Shown piece after piece: positions 58,303-64,000 of a stretch of DNA of 64,000 nucleotides. The stretch comes from Bog-532 sp963830385 (GTDB lineage: Bacteria > Actinomycetota > Actinomycetes > Streptosporangiales > Streptosporangiaceae). The position numbers were made by a program, and so were the translations under genes. Under the pieces are notes generated by a model, which saw nothing but the letters and a program-made list of their open reading frames with translations, had not been told where the DNA came from and ran no database searches. The DNA is taken from positions 1,860,001 to 1,924,000 of the forward strand of contig CAWHMD010000005.1 of assembly GCA_963830385.1 (NCBI GenBank), in the 5' to 3' direction. Numbering within the stretch: position 1 is the stretch's first letter; the number at the start of each line of letters is the position of its first letter.

Positions 58303-58773
58303 ATGGCCGACGAGACGGTCGCTCCGCAGCACTCGGTGGCCTGCCTGCGCCTGATGCAGGCGTTCCGCCGGGTGAGCCGGGGCATGCGACGCTGGCAGGA
58401 TGGGGCGGCTCCGCCCTCGACGGCGCCGCTCAGCCCCAGGCACATCGCGGCTCTGGAGCAGCTCCTGGGCAGCCCGCTCACGGTCGGCGAGCTGGCCGCG
58501 CGCCTGGGCCTGACCATGCCCACCGTCAGCGGCGTGCTGGCCGACCTCGACCGCGCCGGCTTCATCGAGCGGCACCCCGACCCGGCCGACCGCCGCCGCA
58601 CGATCGTTCAGGCGATCCCGGCCCAGGCCACCCTCATCGCCCAATGGCTGGACGGCGCGGCCAAGCCCATCGCCCGCGTCCTCGACCAGCTCTCCCCCAC
58701 CGAGCAGCAGGCCTTCCTCAAGGCCATGGACCTGCTCGACTCAGAGCTCCAGGGGCCGGGCCACAGCTGCTGA
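58303..58773 (+). CDS. MarR-family transcriptional regulator
   Basis: 156 aa. Winged helix about residues 40-105: LSPRHIAALEQLLGSPLTV, GELAARLGLTMPTVSGVLAD, DRAGFIERHPDPADRRRTIV, with the DxR-type wing (DPADRRRT). ATG 58303 follows GGAGGGGG by four bases. Divergent from yceI; probable repressor of it and itself. Confidence 0.9.
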   Translation: MADETVAPQHSVACLRLMQAFRRVSRGMRRWQDGAAPPSTAPLSPRHIAALEQLLGSPLTVGELAARLGLTMPTVSGVLADLDRAGFIERHPDPADRRRTIVQAIPAQATLIAQWLDGAAKPIARVLDQLSPTEQQAFLKAMDLLDSELQGPGHSC

Positions 58774-59134
58774 GGCGCGGTATCCCGGCAGCGCGGAGGC
58801 CACGTACGCGATGGCGTATTCGGGCTCGCTGGCGGGGCGAGCTGGTGGGGTGGGTGGCAGGCTTCGGGGCTCCTGGGTCTGGTGTGGCTTGAGGGGTGGG
58901 GTGCTCGGCGCCCCGGGAGTTTGGACAGCCTTTTAAGGCAGATAGGGATGCGTGAGGAACGGCGCCCAGGCGTGGTGCTGGTGTTTGTGCTGGTGGGGGT
59001 GGCGCGGCCGCCCGGCGTCGCCCCGTAGGGCGATCAGCTTCCTGAACAGGAGGCGCTGTGCACATTTGCGATGTATGCCTGGCACTTGCCGTAGTCCGGG
59101 AGCAGGCAGTTGCGCGCGCCCTTAGATTCGGCTC
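58774..59134. other. Gene-poor gap
   Basis: 361 bases between the MarR and GNAT genes. Frames are short or without starts, and composition is G/T-rich with low complexity. No hairpin terminator, tRNA or conserved element was seen apart from the GNAT -10 box at its end. Confidence 0.6.
59123..59128 (+). promoter_or_regulatory. -10 box of the GNAT gene, leaderless geometry
   Basis: TAGATT followed by six bases and ATG 59135; +1 falls on the A of the start codon. Confidence 0.5.
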
Positions 59135-59614
59135 ATGAGCGAGACGCAAGGAAGGGATCTGGCGGTTCGCCGCGCCAGCACCGCCGACGCGAGTACCATC
59201 GGGCAGCTGCTGCACGATTTCAACCAGGAATATGGCGCCCCCACGCCCGGCCCGTCGGTGCTGGCTGAGCGAATCGGGCGATTGCTCGGCGCGGCCGGTG
59301 CGGTGGTTCTGGTGGGCGGACCCGGGCCCGATGGCCTGGCCGTGCTCCGGTTCCGTCCGGGTATCTGGGGTGAAGGCCTCGAGTGCCACCTGGCGGAGCT
59401 CTACGTGGCTCCCAGCCAGCGCGGGCACGGACTGGGGCGGGCCTTGATGGAGGCCGCAATCGACCAGGCCAGGGGTCTTGGCGCGGATCACATGGATCTT
59501 GGCACCGGCGAGGACGATGTGGCCGCCCGCGCCCTTTACGAAAGCCTGGGCTTCACCAACCGCGATGGGGGACCCGACGGCCCGGTCACCTACTTCTACC
59601 AAAGAGAGCTGTAG
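59135..59614 (+). CDS. GNAT-family N-acetyltransferase
   Basis: 159 aa. GNAT fold: ECHLAELYVAPSQRGHGLGRALM (motif A, acetyl-CoA loop RGHGLG) and ARALYESLGFTNRDGGPDG (motif B). Acceptor unknown. Its start has no Shine-Dalgarno, in keeping with the -10 placement. Converges with the alpha/beta hydrolase gene. Confidence 0.9.
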   Translation: MSETQGRDLAVRRASTADASTIGQLLHDFNQEYGAPTPGPSVLAERIGRLLGAAGAVVLVGGPGPDGLAVLRFRPGIWGEGLECHLAELYVAPSQRGHGLGRALMEAAIDQARGLGADHMDLGTGEDDVAARALYESLGFTNRDGGPDGPVTYFYQREL

Positions 59615-59654
59615 GGCCCGATTCGGCGATCAGGCCTCTAGCGAGGGGCGGCCG

Positions 59655-59688
59655 ACGCTACGCGGGGCAATTTGCCCTCGTCTAGCGT
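59655..59688. terminator. Hairpin between GNAT and alpha/beta hydrolase genes
   Basis: Inner palindrome GGGCAA-T-TTGCCC (59665-59677), with outer arms ACGCTA and TAGCGT (59655-59660 and 59683-59688). Located between converging genes, fit for termination in both directions. Confidence 0.5.
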
Positions 59689-59720
59689 GGCACCGATCGC
59701 CATAATGCGCGGCTGTGGCG

Positions 59721-60521
59721 TCAGACTGACCGCTGGCTGAGCCAGTCCAGCGCGGCCTGCGCGATCTCGCGCCAGCCGTGGTCGATCGTCAGCGAGTGGC
59801 CGCGGTCCGGGAATTCAATGAAATCGGTGATGGCCGGTGACTTGTGGTAGAGCTTGCGGGTCGACGTCGTGATGGCGGCCGGCACGGTGTGATCGTTGCC
59901 CCCGGCGGTGAGCAGCAGCGGTCCGCGGGTCTTGTTTCCGGTATTCACCTTCGCTGGCGATCGCGGCGTGAAGTTCGCCAGGCCGGCTTCGAACAGCGGT
60001 TTGCCCGGCGAGGGCACTGTCCAGCGGTCGTACAGTTCTGCGGACTCCTGCTCGGGAAGTACGTTCCCGAAGCCATACCGGAATTGTTCCGGGGTGAGTG
60101 ATATCGCTAGGTTGCGGTTGGCTGGCTTGCGCAGAGCGATGGAGGCGACTTTCAGAGCGGACACAGGCAGGTTGAGCACGCCTTTGATCGGTGCAGCGTC
60201 GATCGCTACGGCGGCAGCGGCCAGGTCCTGGCCGAGCAGCCGCTGTGCGATGAGGCCGCCGAAGGAGTGGCCGATGACGACCGGAGGGGCCCCAAGCCCG
60301 CGAATGATGCCGGCGTAGTGGTCGACCACGTCGTTGATCCCTTTGCCCGCTACCTGGCCGGGGTTCCGTCGGCACTCCTCCACGGTGTCCAGGTCGCCGG
60401 GCCAGCCGGGTGCTGCCGGCGCGTAGCCCGCCTCCCGGAACAGTTCCAGCCACGGGTCCCACGAGCTGGCGTGCAGCCACAGGCCATGAATAAATACCGC
60501 GGGCCTGCCTGGTTGTGTCAT
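59721..60521 (-). CDS. Alpha/beta-hydrolase fold esterase-like protein
   Basis: 266 aa from ATG 60521. Oxyanion FIHGLWLHASSWDPW, nucleophile Ser in VVIGHSFGGLIAQRLL, acid in AGGNDHTVPAA and His in PDRGHSLTIDHGW: complete triad. The long upstream extension to 61205 in the same frame has no family similarity and is not coding. RBS GAGGAAGAGAG. Substrate unknown; close relatives are annotated simply as alpha/beta hydrolases. Confidence 0.88.
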   Translation of the reverse strand: MTQPGRPAVFIHGLWLHASSWDPWLELFREAGYAPAAPGWPGDLDTVEECRRNPGQVAGKGINDVVDHYAGIIRGLGAPPVVIGHSFGGLIAQRLLGQDLAAAAVAIDAAPIKGVLNLPVSALKVASIALRKPANRNLAISLTPEQFRYGFGNVLPEQESAELYDRWTVPSPGKPLFEAGLANFTPRSPAKVNTGNKTRGPLLLTAGGNDHTVPAAITTSTRKLYHKSPAITDFIEFPDRGHSLTIDHGWREIAQAALDWLSQRSV

Positions 60522-60815
60522 TTCGCGCTCTCTTCCTCGGCGAGGCCGTAATGTCCGCAGAGCCGGCACCTGACAGCAGTTTTGCTCCCTGCGCCCCGAC
60601 CGTAAACAAGCCGCTGCGACAGCCCGGTGCGTTCCAGGCGCTGCCAGGCGGCCAGGCGGCCAGGCGGCCAGGCCCAGCACGATCATGGCCGCGGCCCGGC
60701 GTACCCACACCATCGGGATCACGTCCAGGCTCGCAGAATGAGTCATAGCCTCTTCCCCGCCCCAGACAGGATCGGGTTGTGGCCGAGGACCCTTCGCCGC
60801 CCGCCGCGGGGCCGA
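60522..60815. other. Degraded noncoding stretch
   Basis: About 294 bases between the hydrolase start and the ArsR remnant. On the minus strand a short hydrophobic stretch (VWVRRAAAMIVLGLAAW) is visible after an ATG at about 60743, but it has no continuation. Probably relics. Confidence 0.5.
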
Positions 60816-61062
60816 GGCGTCCGCAGCGACTACGACGTGGGCACTCTGGCCGCGCGCACCGGAGCCACGGTCGCCCTGGCCAGCCAGCACCTCGCGAAAC
60901 TCCGCCTCGCCGGGCTCGTGACCGCCCGGCGCGAGGGACGCCGCCACATCTACGCGGTCGAGGACCCGCACGTGCTCACCCCATCGACCAGATCTTCGCC
61001 CACATCGCTCCCGACGGGAGCCTGGCGCCCGATCCGCCCACGCCACGGCGACTGCGCTCGGG
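60816..61062 (+). pseudogene. Remnant of an ArsR-family regulator gene, frameshifted
   Basis: DYDVGTLAARTGATVALAS and QHLAKLRLAGLVTARREGRR give an ArsR winged helix. After EDPHVL the frame breaks near 60980; the other frame continues IDQIFAHIAPDGSLAPDPP, a typical continuation. The N-terminal helix is missing, with unrelated residues before it. A +1/-1 slip or deletion of one codon part is the cause. Confidence 0.65.
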
Positions 61063-61228
61063 TAGCGGCGAGGCTCCGGCCGCGATAATCGCACCTGTGC
61101 CGCATCCAGGCCACAGGCCCAGGAACAGGCCTTAACCCTGCAGCTCCAATCCAGTTGACGTGGGCTTCCGTAGTCAGGGAGAAGCGGCGCCGCCCTATGC
61201 GTCACCGCTCACGAGAGGAGCACCCGCG

Positions 61229-61435
61229 ATGAGGAAAGACTGGCTGATCGGGCTCGGCGCGCTGCTCACGATCGCGGGCATCATCTTCACCCTGCAGGGC
61301 CTCGGCGATATCGGCGGCAGCGTGATGACGGGCGTTACCCTATGGGCCGTGATCGGCCCAATCGTTGCCGTCATCGGCCTTGCCATGGCCGTAACCGGGT
61401 TCCGGCGGCGAGCCGCTGCCCCCAGCGGCCGTTAG
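61229..61435 (+). CDS. Small two-helix membrane protein
   Basis: 68 aa from ATG 61229, preceded by GAGAGGAG. Two TM helices (6-25 and 34-58) joined by GDIGGSVMTGVTLW; ending in Arg-rich residues. Comparable small membrane proteins with SVMTG and WAVIGP are widespread in actinobacteria. No function known. Confidence 0.75.
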   Translation: MRKDWLIGLGALLTIAGIIFTLQGLGDIGGSVMTGVTLWAVIGPIVAVIGLAMAVTGFRRRAAAPSGR

Positions 61436-61436
61436 T

Positions 61437-61610
61437 TCAGGTGGCCTGCTGGCGGTCATGCAGCCAGGTGATGAGGTTGTCCCGCTGGGTGCGGGCTCGG
61501 CAACTGCCTCGGCCGGCGTCTGATCGCTGTAACCGGGCTTCCCATTCAGGTCGGCTCCGCTGGCCAGGAGGCGGCGGTCTCCTTCCGGGCAGGGACGTGC
61601 GCCCGTGTCC
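61437..61610 (-). pseudogene. Remnant of an ankyrin-repeat protein gene, frameshifted
   Basis: On the minus strand one frame reads LLASGADLNGKPGYSDQTPAE, an ankyrin repeat, and after a one-base slip near 61495 the other frame ends RTQRDNLITWLHDRQQAT and stop, a typical C-terminal capping repeat. The N-terminal repeats are absent. Only the tail of a gene remains. Confidence 0.55.
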
Positions 61611-61869
61611 AGGCTGCAAGGGGCTGCGTCCTTGCTCGAGGCAGGGAGCATTGGCGATAGTGGGTGTTATGCGCCCCTTCGGTTGAGCCTGACCGCCTGC
61701 CACGCTGGCCTGGGTTGCGGGCTTCGCCTGCCCGCGACCTGGATGGCCTGTGCTCGCGCGGCGGCGGGCCGACCGGGAACCAGGGACGCCTCGCGCGCCG
61801 CCAGGGCACGGGGGGCCTTAGGGTCCCCGTTCACCCTGAACCCACTGTGGCGATCAGAGAGGCGACCCA
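61611..61869. other. Noncoding stretch before the SnoaL-like gene
   Basis: 259 bases. Frames on both strands are short and without recognisable motifs or ribosome binding sites. Nothing functional seen besides the expected promoter of the next gene. Confidence 0.55.
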
Positions 61870-62271
61870 ATGTCAGATGAGGATGAGGCCTTGGTCCGCG
61901 AGGCTGTGCAGGCGTTCTACCGGGGAGATACCGCCCGGGTGCTGGAGACGGTGCATCCGGATCTGGAGTGGACCTACCTCAATCCGGCTGACCCGGACCC
62001 GCAACCGCAGGTCTGCCACGGCCGGGACCAGATCGCCTGGGCGCTGGACCATCAAGCACGCCAGGGCGCGGCCACCCAGGTCGATGAAATCGTCTCCGGC
62101 TCCGGCGGTCAGGTGATGGTCGTGGCCCGCACACCGGGCCTGGATGAGCGGCGAACCTGGCATAACGGCGACCGCAACTTCCTGGTCCTGACCGTCCGAG
62201 ACGGCCAGATCATGGCCATGCGGGCCTTCCGGGACCGGGACCAGGCCAGCCGGTTCGCCGGGCTGACCTAG
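61870..62271 (+). CDS. SnoaL-like/NTF2-fold protein
   Basis: 133 aa cone-shaped SnoaL/NTF2 fold: EALVREAVQAFYRGDTARVLE, VHPDLEWTYLNP, GRDQIAWALDHQA and LTVRDGQIMAMRAFRDRDQA. Family members are cyclases, isomerases or non-enzymatic binders; no catalytic claim is made. ATG 61870 is preceded by GAGAGGCGACCCA. Stands alone. Confidence 0.85.
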   Translation: MSDEDEALVREAVQAFYRGDTARVLETVHPDLEWTYLNPADPDPQPQVCHGRDQIAWALDHQARQGAATQVDEIVSGSGGQVMVVARTPGLDERRTWHNGDRNFLVLTVRDGQIMAMRAFRDRDQASRFAGLT

Positions 62272-62528
62272 CCGTTGCCGTCCTTTTGGGGCCCAGACCG
62301 CCGGGCACCATGCAGGAGTGGCGGCACAGTCCCTGGCTCCATCCCGTCGCCGTCGGCCCCCCGGGGCATCGGCTTCGGGGTTCCTGTGACTTATGGGGCT
62401 GTAGGGGTGCGTGGGCTCTGGGGTGGGTGCGTGGGCGCTGGAGGGGCGCGCGTAGTTCCGGGGGGTTGGCGCGCGCGTCGTAAACGCTGGCGTGCAACTG
62501 GCTGAGGGGTGGGCGGCCCGTGGAACGC
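62272..62528. other. Gap between SnoaL-like gene and ctaF terminator
   Basis: 257 bases, G/T-rich with repeated GGTGCGTGGGCT-like words around 62400-62440. No gene, no hairpin except the terminator beyond. Confidence 0.6.
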
Positions 62529-62560
62529 CGAGAGCCCCGGGCTTACGCCCGGGGCTCTCG
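62529..62560. terminator. Strong hairpin after ctaF
   Basis: 14-bp perfect stem CGAGAGCCCCGGGC with loop TTAC (62529-62542 and 62547-62560). Lies 15 bases beyond the ctaF stop; few T residues follow on either strand. Confidence 0.75.
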
Positions 62561-62574
62561 TTGCTTGGGTCGAG

Positions 62575-62970
62575 TCAGTGCGCGTAGTGGCCGCGGTAGT
62601 ACTCGAAGACGAAGCCGATGGCGGTGAACATGGTCATCAGCGCGCCGATGAGGAACAGCCACCAGCCGATGGCGAAACCGAACGCCAGGACCGCGCAGGA
62701 GAAGCCGACGAACAGCGGCCACCAGCTGTGCGGGCTGAAGAAGCCGATCTCGCCGGTGCCTTCGGCGATCTCGCCCTGCGGGTTGTCCTCCGGGCGCTCG
62801 GGCAGCCGACGCCCGGTGAACAGGACGTAGAACCCGGTCAGGATGGCCAGCGCCACCGCGAAGGCCAGCGCCGCGGTGCCGGTCGGGTCCTTCGAGTAGT
62901 ACCAGTAGATGATGTCCGCACCGCCGAAGAAGGTGGCGCAGCCGAGGAACAGCCAGCCTTCGACCTTCAT
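62575..62970 (-). CDS. ctaF: CtaF, cytochrome c oxidase subunit IV
   Basis: 131 aa. Four TM helices with GWLFLGCATFFGGADIIYW at the start and a GFVFEYYRGHYAH ending, typical of actinobacterial subunit IV (CtaF). It follows ctaD on the same strand after 42 bases, and the terminator at 62529 ends the operon. Part of the aa3 oxidase in the respiratory supercomplex. Confidence 0.94.
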   Translation of the reverse strand: MKVEGWLFLGCATFFGGADIIYWYYSKDPTGTAALAFAVALAILTGFYVLFTGRRLPERPEDNPQGEIAEGTGEIGFFSPHSWWPLFVGFSCAVLAFGFAIGWWLFLIGALMTMFTAIGFVFEYYRGHYAH

Positions 62971-63012
62971 GCCATTCTTCTCTTTCTGTTGAGCCTCATC
63001 GGAGGGCGGGGG

Positions 63013-64000
63013 CTAGGCATCGTGGATTGACGCCGGGAGCTGGTTCTGGTTCTCCACCGGGGCGTCCAGGGTCTGAGTCACCCCGCGGGCCGACAGGCCG
63101 GACTTGATGTGCGGGTAGTGCAACTCGAAGGCCGGGCGCTCGGACCGGATGCGCGGGATCCGGTAGAAGTTGTGCCGGGGCGGCGGGCAGGACGTGGCCC
63201 ACTCCAGCGAGCTGGCGAAGCCCCACGGGTCCTCGACGTTGACCGGCTGGCCGTACCGGTGGGTCTTGTACACGTTGTAGAAGAAGATCAGGATCGACAG
63301 CGTCAGCACCCAGGAGCCGATGGACGACAGCTGGTTCAGCAGCGTCACGTTGCCGGGCAGGAGCGGGTAGTTGGCGATGCGACGGGGCATGCCCTCCACG
63401 CCGACCCAGTGCTGCACCAGGAACGTCAGGTTGAAGCCGATGAACATCAGCCAGAACTGGATCTTGCCAATCCGGTCGTCGAGCTTCTTGCCGGTCATCT
63501 TGGGCCACCAGAAGTAGAAGCCCGCAAACATCTCGAACAGCACGGTGCCGGCCAGCACGTAGTGGAAGTGGGCGACCACGAAGTAGGAGTCGCTGACCGC
63601 GAAGTCCAGCGGCGGGGAGGCCAGGATGATGCCGGTGATCCCGCCGAACAGGAACACGATCAGGAAGCCGACCGTGAACAGCATCGGCGGCTCGAACGTG
63701 ATCTGCCCCTTCCACATCGTCCCGGCCCAGTTGAAGAACTTCACACCGGTGGGGATGGCGATGAGGAAGGTCATGAACGAGAAGAACGGGAGCAGCACGC
63801 CACCGGTGGTGAACATGTGGTGCGCCCACACCGTCATCGACAGGCCCGCGATCGAGATCGTGGCGGCGATCAGGCCCTTGTAGCCGAACAGCGGCTTGCG
63901 GCTGAACACCGGCAGGATCTCGGTGGCGATGCCGAAGAACGGCAACGCCAGGATGTACACCTCGGGATGGCCGAAGAACCAGAAAAGGTTCTGCCACAGC
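63013..64000 (-). CDS. ctaD: CtaD, cytochrome c oxidase subunit I (C-terminal part; runs off the window)
   Basis: 329 codons of the C-terminal part are present; the N-terminus lies beyond base 64000. The binuclear centre is visible: WFFGHPEVYILALP (CuB His and cross-linked Tyr), VWAHHMFTTG (two CuB His) and VAHFHYVLAGT (haem a3 and a His). TM helices VII to XII follow and a hydrophilic tail ends at 63013. Upstream ctaC is not in view. Confidence 0.96.
   Translation of the reverse strand, partial: LWQNLFWFFGHPEVYILALPFFGIATEILPVFSRKPLFGYKGLIAATISIAGLSMTVWAHHMFTTGGVLLPFFSFMTFLIAIPTGVKFFNWAGTMWKGQITFEPPMLFTVGFLIVFLFGGITGIILASPPLDFAVSDSYFVVAHFHYVLAGTVLFEMFAGFYFWWPKMTGKKLDDRIGKIQFWLMFIGFNLTFLVQHWVGVEGMPRRIANYPLLPGNVTLLNQLSSIGSWVLTLSILIFFYNVYKTHRYGQPVNVEDPWGFASSLEWATSCPPPRHNFYRIPRIRSERPAFELHYPHIKSGLSARGVTQTLDAPVENQNQLPASIHDA

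Noticed and set aside
59721..61205. A 494-aa hydrolase with a long N-terminal extension
   Set aside because: Hydrolase similarity starts at ATG 60521 with a good ribosome binding site; the extension crosses the ArsR remnant antisense.
51909..62271. A biosynthetic gene cluster between the respiratory operons
   Set aside because: No synthase, ligase or tailoring set is present; the genes are a transporter, regulators and unrelated small enzymes.
1..64000. tRNA or rRNA genes in intergenic gaps
   Set aside because: No CCA-ended cloverleaf or rRNA-like stretch was recognised by eye; a tRNA scan would settle it.

Overview
The window is chromosomal DNA from a high-GC actinobacterium. The evidence is a complete conservon (NIT-domain kinase, Roadblock, DUF742, GTPase), a WhiJ-type set (DUF397, XRE/DUF5753, RsbW-like ATPase), a di-haem QcrC beside CtaE, GTG/TTG starts, and many genes whose -10 box lies so close to the start codon that leaderless mRNA is implied. 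It reads as core chromosome of a Streptomyces/Streptosporangium-like lineage. The species cannot be named from this sequence.

Layout: 0-7.7 kb holds purH (cut by the window edge), purN, a small membrane protein, a DUF6350 membrane protein, sucD-sucC and pcrA, nearly all on the minus strand. 7.8-15 kb is regulatory: the conservon, then the RsbW-like/DUF397/XRE group with palindromes in both gaps. 15-18.7 kb has an APC transporter, a PIG-L deacetylase and a membrane-tethered CoxG-like protein. 18.8-24.5 kb has tsaD-rimI-tsaB, a ferredoxin-reductase-like flavoprotein and, facing away from it, thiO-thiS-thiG behind a TPP riboswitch. 24.5-35.6 kb has a PASTA Ser/Thr kinase coupled to endonuclease IV, a methyltransferase/CGNR/MFS unit, phosphofructokinase, a secreted GH16 protein, a PlsC acyltransferase, a lipase and a ROK glucokinase.

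36.3-37.6 kb is an IS110-family element. It appears to sit inside one copy of a dispersed palindromic repeat that also occurs at 18.68 and 37.65 kb. 37.9-46 kb carries a phosphoesterase, an acyl-CoA ligase, a STAS factor, an XRE regulator, a PimB-like glycosyltransferase, an NlpC/P60 hydrolase with a conserved small Cys protein, a DnaQ-like exonuclease, an AsnC-type RAM protein, trpD and a lone receiver. 47.4-51.8 kb is ctaE-qcrCAB, and 62.6-64 kb is ctaF-ctaD facing it. These belong to one respiratory bcc-aa3 supercomplex. Between them lies about 10.7 kb of variable genes: a double ABC-2 exporter, a LiaS/LiaR-like two-component pair, YceI/MarR, GNAT, an alpha/beta hydrolase, and two frameshifted gene remnants.

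I found no tRNA, rRNA, CRISPR array, prophage or obvious biosynthetic cluster. The best leads are the IS110 element with its candidate bridge-RNA region and repeat target, the back-to-back -10 that launches both the flavoprotein and the TPP riboswitch, the phosphofructokinase with pyrophosphate-type residues, four palindromic operators beside regulators, and the recurrent leaderless-promoter geometry. None proves a wholly new system.
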